Origin: JBFXAN01 sp050184225
GTDB lineage: Bacteria; Chloroflexota; Dehalococcoidia; CAUJGQ01
Assembly: GCA_050184225.1 (NCBI GenBank)
Contig: JBFXAN010000162.1
Location: forward strand, 1-13,994
DNA: 13,994 nt
Direction of reading: 5' to 3'
The notes under the pieces are model-generated. The model searched no databases. It worked only from the letters and a program-made list of their open reading frames with translations, and was not told where the DNA came from. A program made the translations under genes and the position numbers. How positions within the stretch are numbered: the first letter of the stretch is position 1; every line of letters begins with the position of its first letter. This document shows positions 6,956 to 13,576 of the stretch, one piece after another.

Positions 6956-7097
6956 GACCATGTCGGAGTCCGCCGGACGTATACAGGCGGAGTGGCTCGA
7001 TGCGGAAGTGATTGGCTTGGACGGCGACCCTAGCACCTTGCTGGTTATGGTCCGTTCCCGGTGGACGGAGCAGATATCCGAAGCGACTCCCCCCTGA
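6954..7097 (+). CDS. Possible 47-residue small protein in the mgtE leader
   Basis: An ORF opens with ATG ACC ATG at 6954-6962 and ends with TGA at 7095-7097. The product includes GRIQAEWLDAEVIGLDGDPS and LLVMVRSRW, which looks like a small beta-rich domain with ordinary composition. There is no ribosome binding site. The likely transcription start near 6962 falls at or after both ATGs, so translation would need a leaderless mRNA starting at 6960 or a different promoter. I recognise no family. It may equally be open reading by chance inside structured leader RNA. Confidence 0.25.
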   Translation: MTMSESAGRIQAEWLDAEVIGLDGDPSTLLVMVRSRWTEQISEATPP

Positions 7098-7405
7098 CCG
7101 GGGGAACGTACGCGCGGCCATGCGCCGTGCCCGGAGATCCGCGTCGCCCACCGTGCCACACGCCGGTGGGCATTTCTGTGCCCTGGAGAGTTTGAGGTTC
7201 GAGCTTGGGGCCGACGTTCAACCCCGAATTTCGAATCCGGAACGTATGAAGGAGCGTCCGTATGGACCCGGACAGTAGTAGTCGCAGGTTCATCACGCCT
7301 CTCGGTGACTTGCCACTCGGCCATTCGTGACCTGGTCCTCCCCGGACCACGCCATGACGCACCGGCCTTCGGCAACGCCCGGGGGCCGATCGCAGGAGGT
7401 GCGTC
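6962..7405 (+). promoter_or_regulatory. Long structured 5' leader of mgtE
   Basis: This gap between the glucosidase and mgtE carries several hairpins besides the small ORFs. TCCCCC (7088-7093) pairs with GGGGGA (7100-7105). GCCCACCG (7146-7153) pairs with CGGTGGGC (7164-7171), followed by only a short ATTT, so a weak terminator is possible. GGTTCGA (7196-7202) with inner GGGG (7207-7210) pairs with CCCC (7222-7225) and TCGAATCC (7231-7238) with one bulge. TGGTCC (7333-7338) pairs with GGACCA (7344-7349). I see no M-box core. A Mg2+-responsive leader is inferred from the gene it precedes. Confidence 0.5.
7262..7330 (+). CDS. Leader peptide upstream of mgtE, starting Met-Asp-Pro-Asp
   Basis: This 22-residue ORF has the strongest ribosome binding site of the leader: GAAGGAG at 7248-7254, seven bases before ATG 7262. 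The peptide begins MDPDSSSRRF and has more Pro, Asp and Gly further on (TPLGDLPLG), then stops at TGA 7328-7330. The stop is 75 bases before the mgtE start and 21 bases before a helix that covers it. In Escherichia coli and Salmonella the mgtA leader peptide MgtL begins MEPDP, and its acidic/proline stretch destabilises ribosomes when Mg2+ is low, switching on the transporter. The resemblance in placement, size and N-terminal acidic/proline residues suggests an analogous sensor; this is inference. An overlapping 10-residue ORF from ATG 7246 lacks a good site. Expression is unproven. Confidence 0.5.
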   Translation: MDPDSSSRRFITPLGDLPLGHS

Positions 7406-7409
7406 ATGG
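7352..7409 (+). promoter_or_regulatory. Start-codon-sequestering hairpin of mgtE
   Basis: CCATGACGCACC (7352-7363) is an exact reverse complement of 7398-7409. The right arm contains the last two bases of the GGAGG ribosome binding site (7395-7399) and the whole mgtE ATG (7406-7408). GGCC (7364-7367) can also pair with GGCC (7384-7387) inside the loop. Formed in the mRNA, this 12-bp helix should block initiation, so some event upstream must open it or the gene is kept low. Confidence 0.68.
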
Positions 7410-8794
7410 TTCAGGAGACCGTTCTCCACGATGAAATGGTCGAACGCCTGCAGTCGCTCGCGGCCGGCCATGATTCCCGCACGACCGAACAGTTCCTGAG
7501 CGAATACCTCGACCGGTATTCCAATCGAGACGTCGCCGAAGCGCTGATCGCCCTCCCCGATCAGCAACTCGCCAACCTCGTCGCCCGGCTCGAAGACGAC
7601 ACCGTTGCCCGGCTGCTCTCCGAGTTGGAGCCGATCGAGGGCGCGTCGCTGCTCCTTCGGCTGACGCGCGTCCGCGCCGCCGATGTCCTCGAAGAGATGG
7701 ACCCCGACGACGCCGCCGACCTCGTGCTCGCCCTCGGTGACGTGGATGAGCGCGCCGCCGAGGCGATCCTGACCGAGATGGAGCCGCTCGAAGCGAGCGA
7801 CGTGCGCGAGCTGATCGCCTATCCCGAGGACTCGGCCGGCGGGTTGATGACTACCCGCTTCGTCACGGTTCGACCCGATGCCACCGCCGCCGAGGCGCTC
7901 GCCGCCGTCCGCCGCCTCGCCCACGAGGAGCGCACCGAGACAATTTACTATCTCTACGTGACCGGCACCGATCGCATGCTGATCGGCGTCCTCTCCCTCC
8001 GCGAACTGGTGCTTGCCCCGCCCGGCGCCCGCGTCGGCGAGGTGATGCGACGCTCCTTCGCCGCGGTCCGTCCCGAGGCGGACCAGGAGGAAGCAGCGCA
8101 CCTGCTGACCGAGCGCCACCTCCTGGCTGTGCCCGTTGTCGATGGGCACGGCCGGCTGCTCGGCATCGTCACCGCCGACGACATCGCCGATGTGGTCGAG
8201 GAAGAGGCGACCGAAGACATCCAGCACCTCGGCGGCTCCCAGCCGCTCGAAGTGCCGTACCCGCGCGCCTCGGTTTGGCTGCTCGCCCGCAAGCGGGTCG
8301 GCTGGCTGCTGCTGCTCTTCGTCGCCGAGGCCTACACCGGCACGGTGCTGCGCGCATTCGAAGATGAGCTTCAGGCAGTCGTCGCGCTTACCTTCTTCAT
8401 CCCGCTGCTGATCGGCACCGGCGGCAACACCGGCTCGCAGGTGGTGACGACGATCATTCGCGCGCAGGCGCTCGGCGAGGTCCGGTTCTCCCACTTCGCC
8501 CGCGTGCTCTGGAAGGAGTTGCGCGTCGCGATGCTCCTTGCCTCGGCAATGTTCGTCGCGACCTACATCCGGGCGTGGACACTCGGCGTCGAGATGGACG
8601 TGCGTCTCACCGTCGCCGCGTCCGTCGTGCTGATCGTCGTCTGGGCCGCGACCGTCGGCGCCATGCTCCCGCTGATCTTGCGGAAGCTGCGCGTCGATCC
8701 CGCCGTTGTCTCGGCCCCGTTCATCACAACGCTCGTCGACGGCACGGGTCTGATCATCTACTTCGAAGTCGCCCGCCGGCTCTTATCACTGTAG
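7406..8794 (+). CDS. mgtE: Magnesium transporter MgtE
   Basis: The 462-residue protein is a full-length MgtE, a homodimeric Mg2+ channel of the inner membrane that closes when its cytoplasmic domains bind Mg2+. The N domain of helical repeats covers about residues 25-135 (ALIALPDQQLANLVARLE, VLEEMDPDDAADLVLAL). Two CBS domains follow: AGGLMTTRFVTVRPDATAAE (144-163) and VGEVMRRSFAAVRPEADQEE (210-229), the latter ending AVPVVDGHGRLLGIVTADD. A plug helix leads to five membrane segments from about residue 288. The signature PLLIGTGGNTGSQ (333-345) and DPAVVSAPFITTLVD (431-445) are intact; Asp431 corresponds to the pore Asp near position 432 of the Thermus protein. GGAGG sits six bases before the ATG. 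Control probably lies in the long leader and the helix over the start. corA follows 151 bases downstream. Confidence 0.97.
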   Translation: MVQETVLHDEMVERLQSLAAGHDSRTTEQFLSEYLDRYSNRDVAEALIALPDQQLANLVARLEDDTVARLLSELEPIEGASLLLRLTRVRAADVLEEMDPDDAADLVLALGDVDERAAEAILTEMEPLEASDVRELIAYPEDSAGGLMTTRFVTVRPDATAAEALAAVRRLAHEERTETIYYLYVTGTDRMLIGVLSLRELVLAPPGARVGEVMRRSFAAVRPEADQEEAAHLLTERHLLAVPVVDGHGRLLGIVTADDIADVVEEEATEDIQHLGGSQPLEVPYPRASVWLLARKRVGWLLLLFVAEAYTGTVLRAFEDELQAVVALTFFIPLLIGTGGNTGSQVVTTIIRAQALGEVRFSHFARVLWKELRVAMLLASAMFVATYIRAWTLGVEMDVRLTVAASVVLIVVWAATVGAMLPLILRKLRVDPAVVSAPFITTLVDGTGLIIYFEVARRLLSL

Positions 8795-8819
8795 CGGGTA
8801 CGATGTACCACCACGGTGT

Positions 8820-8918
8820 CAGGTCAATGTGGGCCTTTGCGACCTGGCAATGGTGCATCGTCGTAGGGGGCTTGCGCGGGTCACGCTGAGACAGCGATGC
8901 ACATAACACCGACCCGCG
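8820..8918 (+). promoter_or_regulatory. Interleaved inverted repeats upstream of corA (possible pseudoknot)
   Basis: CAGGTC (8820-8825) pairs with GACCTG (8841-8846). GTGCATCG (8853-8860) pairs with CGATGCAC (8895-8902). CGCGGGT (8875-8881) pairs with ACCCGCG (8912-8918). The last two pairs interleave, so they form either a pseudoknot or two mutually exclusive hairpins, right before the corA start. All arms are perfect. The position between two Mg2+ transporter genes suggests leader regulation, which is inference. Confidence 0.42.
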
Positions 8919-8945
8919 GTAGCAGTGTCTGATAGGATCGCGCTT

Positions 8946-9983
8946 GTGACAACCGACTACCACAATGGCGTTCGTGCCTTGCTCTGTACTGAAGGAGGGA
9001 TCGAGTATTCCTCCCTCAATCCAGACCAGATCGATCAATTCATCGCCGCTGGTACCAACCTGCTCTGGCTCGACATCGACACCGCCGTCACCCGCGACCT
9101 GAGTCTGCTCAGGCGTGAGTTCGGTTTTCACGAACTGGCCCTCGAAGACGCGCTCCGCCACCAGCAGCGCTCCAAGATCGATGCCTATGACGGCTATTCA
9201 TTCCTCATCTTCTACTCTGTTGCCGTCCGCCGGCATCACACGGCTGCCAGGGGAATGCCGGGCGAAGCCGGCTCCGTCAGCCCGCGCAATCTGCTTCGTC
9301 TCCATCAGATCAGTATCTTCGTCGGCTCGAACTATCTGGTGACGCTGCACCATGGATCGCTGCCGGCGATCGATGAGATCGCGGCGCGCTGGCACAGCAA
9401 CCTTGAGAAGGTCGAACGCTCAATTGCCTCGCTGCTCTACTCGTTACTCGATACGATCGTCGACGAGTACTTTCCTGTGATCGACCACATCGCCGAAATC
9501 GTCGAGACGGTGGAGGAACGGGTATTCGAGAAGTTCGACGAGGGCGCGCTGGAAGAGATCTTCAGTCTGAAGAAGTCATTACTGGCGATGCGGCGCGTCG
9601 TCGCACCCGAGCGGGATGTGATCAACGTCTTCATCCGCCGCGATATCCCGCTGCTCGGCAGCGACAGCGTCGTGTACTTCCAGGATGTCTACGATCATCT
9701 TGTACGGGTCACCGACTCGATCGACATCTATCGCGATCTGTTGAGCAGCGCCCTCGACGCCTATCTGTCCATGGCCTCGAACCGTCTCAACCAGGTCATG
9801 AAGACCCTTACGTCATGGACGATCCCCTTGATGGCCGGCGCGCTGCTGGCCGGTATCTGGGGCATGAACTTCGACCACATGCCGGAATTGCACTGGCGTT
9901 TCGGCTACCTGTTCGCGCTGATCGCGATCACCCTCACGATCGTCATCATCGCCGGCTTCTTCAAGCGCAAGCGCTGGCTCTGA
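8946..9983 (+). CDS. corA: CorA-family magnesium/cobalt transporter
   Basis: The 345-residue protein is a CorA-type channel that forms a pentamer in the inner membrane and imports Mg2+ (some relatives carry Co2+ or Zn2+). The N-terminal alpha/beta domain contains LWLDIDT, FGFHELALEDAL and QQRSKIDAYDGYSFLIFY. The long stalk helices include SLLYSLLDTIVDEYFPVID, the acidic ETVEERVFEKFDE stretch and DVYDHLVRVTDSIDIYRDLL. Two membrane helices at the C-terminus flank the signature GMN (residues 306-308, in GIWGMNFDHMPEL), and the protein ends in the basic KRKRWL tail typical of the family. Start choice: GTG 8946 has AGGA eight bases upstream, while GTG 8925 lacks any such site; 8925 would add seven residues. 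It follows mgtE on the same strand, giving two unrelated Mg2+ uptake systems in tandem. Confidence 0.95.
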   Translation: MTTDYHNGVRALLCTEGGIEYSSLNPDQIDQFIAAGTNLLWLDIDTAVTRDLSLLRREFGFHELALEDALRHQQRSKIDAYDGYSFLIFYSVAVRRHHTAARGMPGEAGSVSPRNLLRLHQISIFVGSNYLVTLHHGSLPAIDEIAARWHSNLEKVERSIASLLYSLLDTIVDEYFPVIDHIAEIVETVEERVFEKFDEGALEEIFSLKKSLLAMRRVVAPERDVINVFIRRDIPLLGSDSVVYFQDVYDHLVRVTDSIDIYRDLLSSALDAYLSMASNRLNQVMKTLTSWTIPLMAGALLAGIWGMNFDHMPELHWRFGYLFALIAITLTIVIIAGFFKRKRWL

Positions 9984-10035
9984 CGTGGGGCGAGCGATCC
10001 GCACAGAGGCGGCCCATTGCAGCGCACCGAGAAGG

Positions 10036-10959
10036 CTACGATGGTAGTCCTGGCGCCGCCGGCTTGGGGCGCTCTCGCCGCGCTTCGCGATCCTTGGCCA
10101 ACTCGGACGTCAGCTGGGCGACATAAATCACGATCGTCGCGGCGAGATAGACAAACACCAGCGCCGCGACGACGCCGCCGATCGCGCCGTAGACCTCCTG
10201 ATAGTTGCCAAAGTGCCGTACATACCAGCCGAATCCGGCCTTGGCGAACTCAAACGCCACCGCCGCCAGCAGCGCTCCAACCCACAGTTCCGGCATCTTC
10301 GGCCGGCGATTCGGAATCAGACCATAGACGACCAGAAACGTAAGGAACGAGAGAAACAGCGGGATCAGCATCGTGATCGGCCGCCAGAGTGAATCGAGCA
10401 CGTTCGCCGGCACATAATCGCCGGCCCAGAGGCGGATCGTTGCCAGCACTGTCGTTGTGGCAACGGAGAGGGTTGCCAGCACCATCGCGCCGACGACACT
10501 GAGCAGATCGGTGACGGCACCGCGGACGAAGGAATCTGCCCGTGGCACATCGAAGGCGCGGTTGAGTGCCCGACGCAACGCGCGAAACATGCCGCTCGCC
10601 GTCCAGGCCATGCCGAGAACGCCGATCAGACCGATCAGGCTGCTGTCCGTCTCCGTCACGCCGAGCACGACTGATTCGACCTGGCGCTGAAGATTTACCT
10701 CGTCGGGAAACTGATCGACGATGGCGTTGACCACGCTCTCCTGAATCTCGGCGTCGCGGGCGATGATGCCGAAGACCGCAACCAGAAATGTCAGCAAGGG
10801 AAACAACGAGAACAGCACGTAGTACGAGATCGCCGCCGCCGATGTCGTCCCGTCCTGTCGCTGGAACTCGTGGAACGCCCGCCAGAGGACATCGACGACG
10901 TACACCTGCCGCGCCGACCGCTCCATCACGTGCAACGTCGCGCCGATCCTCTTTAGCAT
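10036..10959 (-). CDS. YihY/virulence factor BrkB family membrane protein
   Basis: The 307-residue inner-membrane protein fits the YihY (UPF0761) family, once mislabelled ribonuclease BN; its activity is unknown and transport or envelope roles have been suggested. Six hydrophobic segments are visible near residues 45-66, 106-127, 147-172, 193-215, 224-243 and 256-285. Family marks include AAAISYYVLFSLFPLLTFLV, MFRALRRALNRAFDVP, LIPNRRPKMPELWVGALLAA and YGAIGGVVAALVFVYLAA. The charged tail ELAKDREARRER lies in the cytoplasm. I kept the ATG at 10959, with a weak GGCGAAG before it; ATG 10926 has no site. It runs opposite to corA, ending 52 bases from it, and is divergent from the channel gene at 11238. 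Clustering with ion channels hints at osmotic or ion balance but proves nothing. Confidence 0.92.
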   Translation of the reverse strand: MLKRIGATLHVMERSARQVYVVDVLWRAFHEFQRQDGTTSAAAISYYVLFSLFPLLTFLVAVFGIIARDAEIQESVVNAIVDQFPDEVNLQRQVESVVLGVTETDSSLIGLIGVLGMAWTASGMFRALRRALNRAFDVPRADSFVRGAVTDLLSVVGAMVLATLSVATTTVLATIRLWAGDYVPANVLDSLWRPITMLIPLFLSFLTFLVVYGLIPNRRPKMPELWVGALLAAVAFEFAKAGFGWYVRHFGNYQEVYGAIGGVVAALVFVYLAATIVIYVAQLTSELAKDREARRERPKPAAPGLPS

Positions 10960-11237
10960 GCTTCGCCGGACCTGGCCCCGCGCCTCGGAAATTCTCGCGC
11001 TGGTGGATTAAAGTGACTCGATCCACACGCGCGCCAACTGACAAAAGGTGTACAGTCTACGCGTCGAACGACCCGTGATGACCTTTCGGCTTCGTAGGAA
11101 GCAGTTGACCAGTACCGACCGCCGGCAGCCTGCTCGGCATTGAGCCGCCGGCTTCCAGAGGAGCTTCTGCCGCCACTCGACGGCGGTTCAGAGCAATTGC
11201 ATCGGTATCGGCGAGGGCTATTCATGGAGGTTTTACC
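10960..11237 (+). promoter_or_regulatory. Divergent intergenic region with GC-rich hairpins before the channel gene
   Basis: This 278-base gap separates the divergent yihY-like and channel genes. On the channel side GGAAGC (11097-11102) can pair with GCTTCC (11151-11156), GCCGGC (11121-11126) with GCCGGC (11147-11152), and CCGCC (11170-11174) with GGCGG (11182-11186). I find no convincing -35/-10 pair on either strand. The channel's ribosome binding site GGAGG is at 11226-11230. A structured leader is possible but matches no riboswitch I know. Confidence 0.33.
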
Positions 11238-12893
11238 ATGCGTGACTGGTTCGACGAACTCGAGCCGACAACACAGGACTATCTTCCCAACATCATCGCC
11301 GCCCTGATCATCCTCGTCATCGGCTGGCTCATCGCGATCGTGGTCTCTTCGATCGTGCGGGGCATCCTGCACCGCACCACCTGGGACGAGCGACTGGCCC
11401 GTTCGATGGGCGTCGATCGTGAGGGCCGCAACGTCGATGTCGGGAACTGGATCGCGAAGGCGGTCTTTTGGGTCATCCTCATCTTCACGTTCGTTGCCTT
11501 CTTCGACGCGCTCAACATTGCCGCGGTCAGCGGTCCGCTCGATCAACTCCTGTCGCAGGTGTTCTTCTATCTGCCGAGGATCGTCGGCGCGGGCATCCTG
11601 CTGCTCATCGCCTGGATCGTGGCCCGTGTCGTTCGCGCGCTCGTCACACGCGGATTGGAAGCGGTCAACGTCGACGAACGGCTCGGCAATGAGATGGATG
11701 CGCAGCGCCGCCCGGCGACGGCCGCCACCACTGCCGACCTGCCGCAGGCGCAAACGCCGGCCCAGCAACCGGCGGCGCCCCGCCCGTCGGTCGCGCAGAC
11801 GCTCGGTGATGTCGCCTATTGGCTCGTTTTTCTCCTCTTCATCCCTCTCATCTTGAGCGCGCTCCGGCTGCCCGGTCTGCTGGAACCGGTGCAAGCATTC
11901 ATCGAAGTCGTCCTCACCTTTATTCCGAGTCTCGCCGCTGCTGCCATCATTCTCGTGATCGGCTGGTTTGTGGCGCGCATCCTCCAGCGCATCGTGACCG
12001 GGTTGCTCAACGCCGCTGGTGTCGATCGCCTGGCGGAACGGGTTGGCGCCGACCAGGTTCTCGGCACGCAGACGATTTCCAGTTTGCTCGGCTTGCTCGT
12101 CTATGTGCTGGTCCTCATCCCCGTGGTGATCGTCTCGCTCGACACGCTCGGATTGACCGCCGTCAGCGAGCCGGCGAGCGCCATGCTTGAGTCCGTCTTC
12201 AACGCCATTCCCCTGATCTTCGCCGCCGCGGTCATCCTGATCATCGCCTACTTCGTCGGACGGTTGCTCTCCAGCCTCGTTGCCGGATTGCTGTCGGGCT
12301 TCGGCTTCGACAATATCCTTCAGCGACTCGGATTCACCCAGCAACAGACCGTCGGCGAACGCACGCCGTCGCAGATCGTGGGGTATGTGGTTCTCGTCGC
12401 GACGATGCTCTTCGCGTCGATCGAGGCGGCTGAGGTGCTCCGGTTTACACTGCTGGCCGACATCATCCGTGACTTCACGGTGTTTGCCGGCCAGGTCGTC
12501 ATGGGCCTGATCATTCTCGCGATTGGCATCTATCTCGCGAACCTCGTCTACGGTCTGGTGCGCGACAGCAATGTTGCACAAGCCGGACTCCTGGCGATGG
12601 TTGCCCGCGTGGCAATCCTGGTGCTCGCCATTGCCATGGCCCTGCGGCAGATGGGGCTTGCCCAGGACATCGTGAACCTTGCCTTCGGACTGCTGCTCGG
12701 CGCCGTCGCCGTGGCCGCGGCCATCGCCTTTGGCCTCGGCGGACGGGAAGTCGCGGGACGTGAGTTGGAGCGATTCATCGAAGGACGCCGTGCTGCCCAA
12801 CCGCTGCCGGCCGGCCCATCATCGTCGCCCATCTCCACCTCCCCGGCAACTGAACCCGCCGATCAACCGCCGAATCCACCGGCAGAATCATAG
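11238..12893 (+). CDS. MscS-superfamily/CmpX-like membrane protein with five tandem TM-helix modules
   Basis: The 551-residue protein belongs to the conserved TM-helix (CmpX-like) relatives of small mechanosensitive channels. Five repeats of one module can be seen, starting near residues 17, 113, 230, 325 and 420. Each has a helix like IIAALIILVIGWLIA, a DERL-type turn (NVDERLG, GVDRLAERVG, GFDNILQRLG), then a second hydrophobic helix such as VFWVILIFTFVAFFDALNI. About ten membrane helices result. After the fifth module IVNLAFGLLLGAVAVAAAIA and FGLGGREVAGRELERF (479-513) resemble the Gly/Ala-rich MscS pore helix, but no MscS beta domain follows; the tail is Pro/Ser-rich. A Pro/Gln/Ala linker lies at 155-185. 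GGAGG sits seven bases before ATG 11238. A role in membrane tension or osmotic response is inferred. Confidence 0.9.
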   Translation: MRDWFDELEPTTQDYLPNIIAALIILVIGWLIAIVVSSIVRGILHRTTWDERLARSMGVDREGRNVDVGNWIAKAVFWVILIFTFVAFFDALNIAAVSGPLDQLLSQVFFYLPRIVGAGILLLIAWIVARVVRALVTRGLEAVNVDERLGNEMDAQRRPATAATTADLPQAQTPAQQPAAPRPSVAQTLGDVAYWLVFLLFIPLILSALRLPGLLEPVQAFIEVVLTFIPSLAAAAIILVIGWFVARILQRIVTGLLNAAGVDRLAERVGADQVLGTQTISSLLGLLVYVLVLIPVVIVSLDTLGLTAVSEPASAMLESVFNAIPLIFAAAVILIIAYFVGRLLSSLVAGLLSGFGFDNILQRLGFTQQQTVGERTPSQIVGYVVLVATMLFASIEAAEVLRFTLLADIIRDFTVFAGQVVMGLIILAIGIYLANLVYGLVRDSNVAQAGLLAMVARVAILVLAIAMALRQMGLAQDIVNLAFGLLLGAVAVAAAIAFGLGGREVAGRELERFIEGRRAAQPLPAGPSSSPISTSPATEPADQPPNPPAES

Positions 12894-12903
12894 GGACGTT
12901 GGA

Positions 12904-13032
12904 GGGACGGCCCTCACCCCCGACCCCTCTCCCGCTCCGGCAGGAGAGGGGAGCCTCAATTAACCATCAACACTCAGTTCTCCCCCTCTCCCGTCCCGAC
13001 GGGCGAGGGGGACGGGGGGTGAGGGCCGTCCC
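12904..13032. repeat. Composite palindromic repeat (CCCTCACCCCCGACCCC family), copy 2
   Basis: Outer arms 12904-12921 and 13015-13032 are exact 18-base reverse complements. Inside lie two smaller hairpins: CCCCTCTCC (12924-12932) with GGAGAGGGG (12943-12951), and CCCGTC (12990-12995) with GACGGG (12998-13003). The sequence CCCTCACCCCCGACCCC is shared with the repeat at 4438-4491. This looks like two units in opposite orientation around an AT-richer spacer. It fills most of the gap between the channel gene and the OsmC gene. Confidence 0.86.
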
Positions 13033-13043
13033 CACCCTCGCCT

Positions 13044-13052
13044 TGCTATAAT
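13044..13052 (+). promoter_or_regulatory. Extended -10 promoter of the OsmC gene
   Basis: TGC directly precedes a perfect TATAAT (13047-13052), the extended -10 arrangement that can work without a good -35. The -35 position falls inside the right arm of the adjacent repeat and shows no TTGACA-like hexamer. Transcription would start near 13059, about 30 bases before the ATG. Confidence 0.6.
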
Positions 13053-13088
13053 CGCACCGCTCCGCGTGATCAAAGTGAGGTGATAGCA

Positions 13089-13526
13089 ATGGTCGATCGC
13101 TCGGCAGAAACGATCTGGAACGGCGACTTGATGAGCGGCAGCGGTACCCTCTCGACTTTGTCCAGCAGCGTGCTCAAAGATACACCGGTCACCTGGGCGG
13201 CGCGTACCGAGGTGCCCGAGGGCAAGACGAGTCCCGAAGAGATGCTCGCCGCCGCCCATGCGAGTTGCTACGCTATGGCGCTCTCCGCCCATCTCGGTCG
13301 GAGTGGCACGCCGCCCGAGCGCTTGCACGTCACCGCAACCGCGACCTTCGAGCGTGCCGGCCAGGGTTTCAAAGTGTCGCGCATGCGGCTCGATGTCCGT
13401 GGCCGCGTACCCGGACTGGATCAAGCCCGCTTTGCCGAGGCCGCCCGTGCCGGCGAGCAAGGGTGTCCGATCTCCAACGCCCTTCGCAACAACGTCGAGA
13501 TCACGGTCAACGCCATCCTCGAGTAG
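13089..13526 (+). CDS. OsmC-family peroxiredoxin
   Basis: The 145-residue protein matches the OsmC subfamily of thiol peroxidases, which reduce organic hydroperoxides using two cysteines and act in the cytoplasm, usually as dimers. Cys60 in AAAHASCYAMALSAHL is the peroxidatic residue and Cys126 in GCPISNALRNN the resolving one; Arg39 and the PEE at 49-51 complete the usual active site. The N-terminal GSGTLSTLSS and the strand VTATATFERAGQGFKVSRM fit the fold, and the length is normal. ATG 13089 is chosen because GAGGTGA lies five bases upstream; a GTG at 13080 overlaps that site. An extended -10 promoter lies just upstream, so it is probably a single-gene unit. A TetR-like remnant follows 50 bases downstream. 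Confidence 0.94.
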   Translation: MVDRSAETIWNGDLMSGSGTLSTLSSSVLKDTPVTWAARTEVPEGKTSPEEMLAAAHASCYAMALSAHLGRSGTPPERLHVTATATFERAGQGFKVSRMRLDVRGRVPGLDQARFAEAARAGEQGCPISNALRNNVEITVNAILE

Positions 13527-13576
13527 CCTTGGGCGCGGCGTTTGCGACCCAAGGGGGGCATCCGACCGGCGTCACC

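Noticed and set aside
7196..7238. tRNA T-arm-like GGTTCGA ... TCGAATCC
   Set aside because: There is no acceptor stem, anticodon arm or D-arm around it; it folds as a simple bulged hairpin.
7246..7278. Ten-residue ORF (MKERPYGPGQ) overlapping the mgtE leader peptide
   Set aside because: It lacks a good ribosome binding site, and its first codons form the strong site of the MDPD peptide instead.
6962..7405. M-box (ykoK) Mg2+ riboswitch upstream of mgtE
   Set aside because: I looked for the conserved core segments and did not find them; GGAGTGGCTC near 6990 is only a superficial likeness.
6725..8494. 589-codon minus-strand ORF across the glucosidase end, the leader and mgtE
   Set aside because: It spans unrelated genes and a non-coding leader and shows no protein family features; it is a shadow.
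10953..12800. 615-codon minus-strand ORF opposite the channel gene
   Set aside because: Its product is extremely rich in Asp, Glu, Arg and Gly, as expected when a hydrophobic membrane gene is read in reverse.
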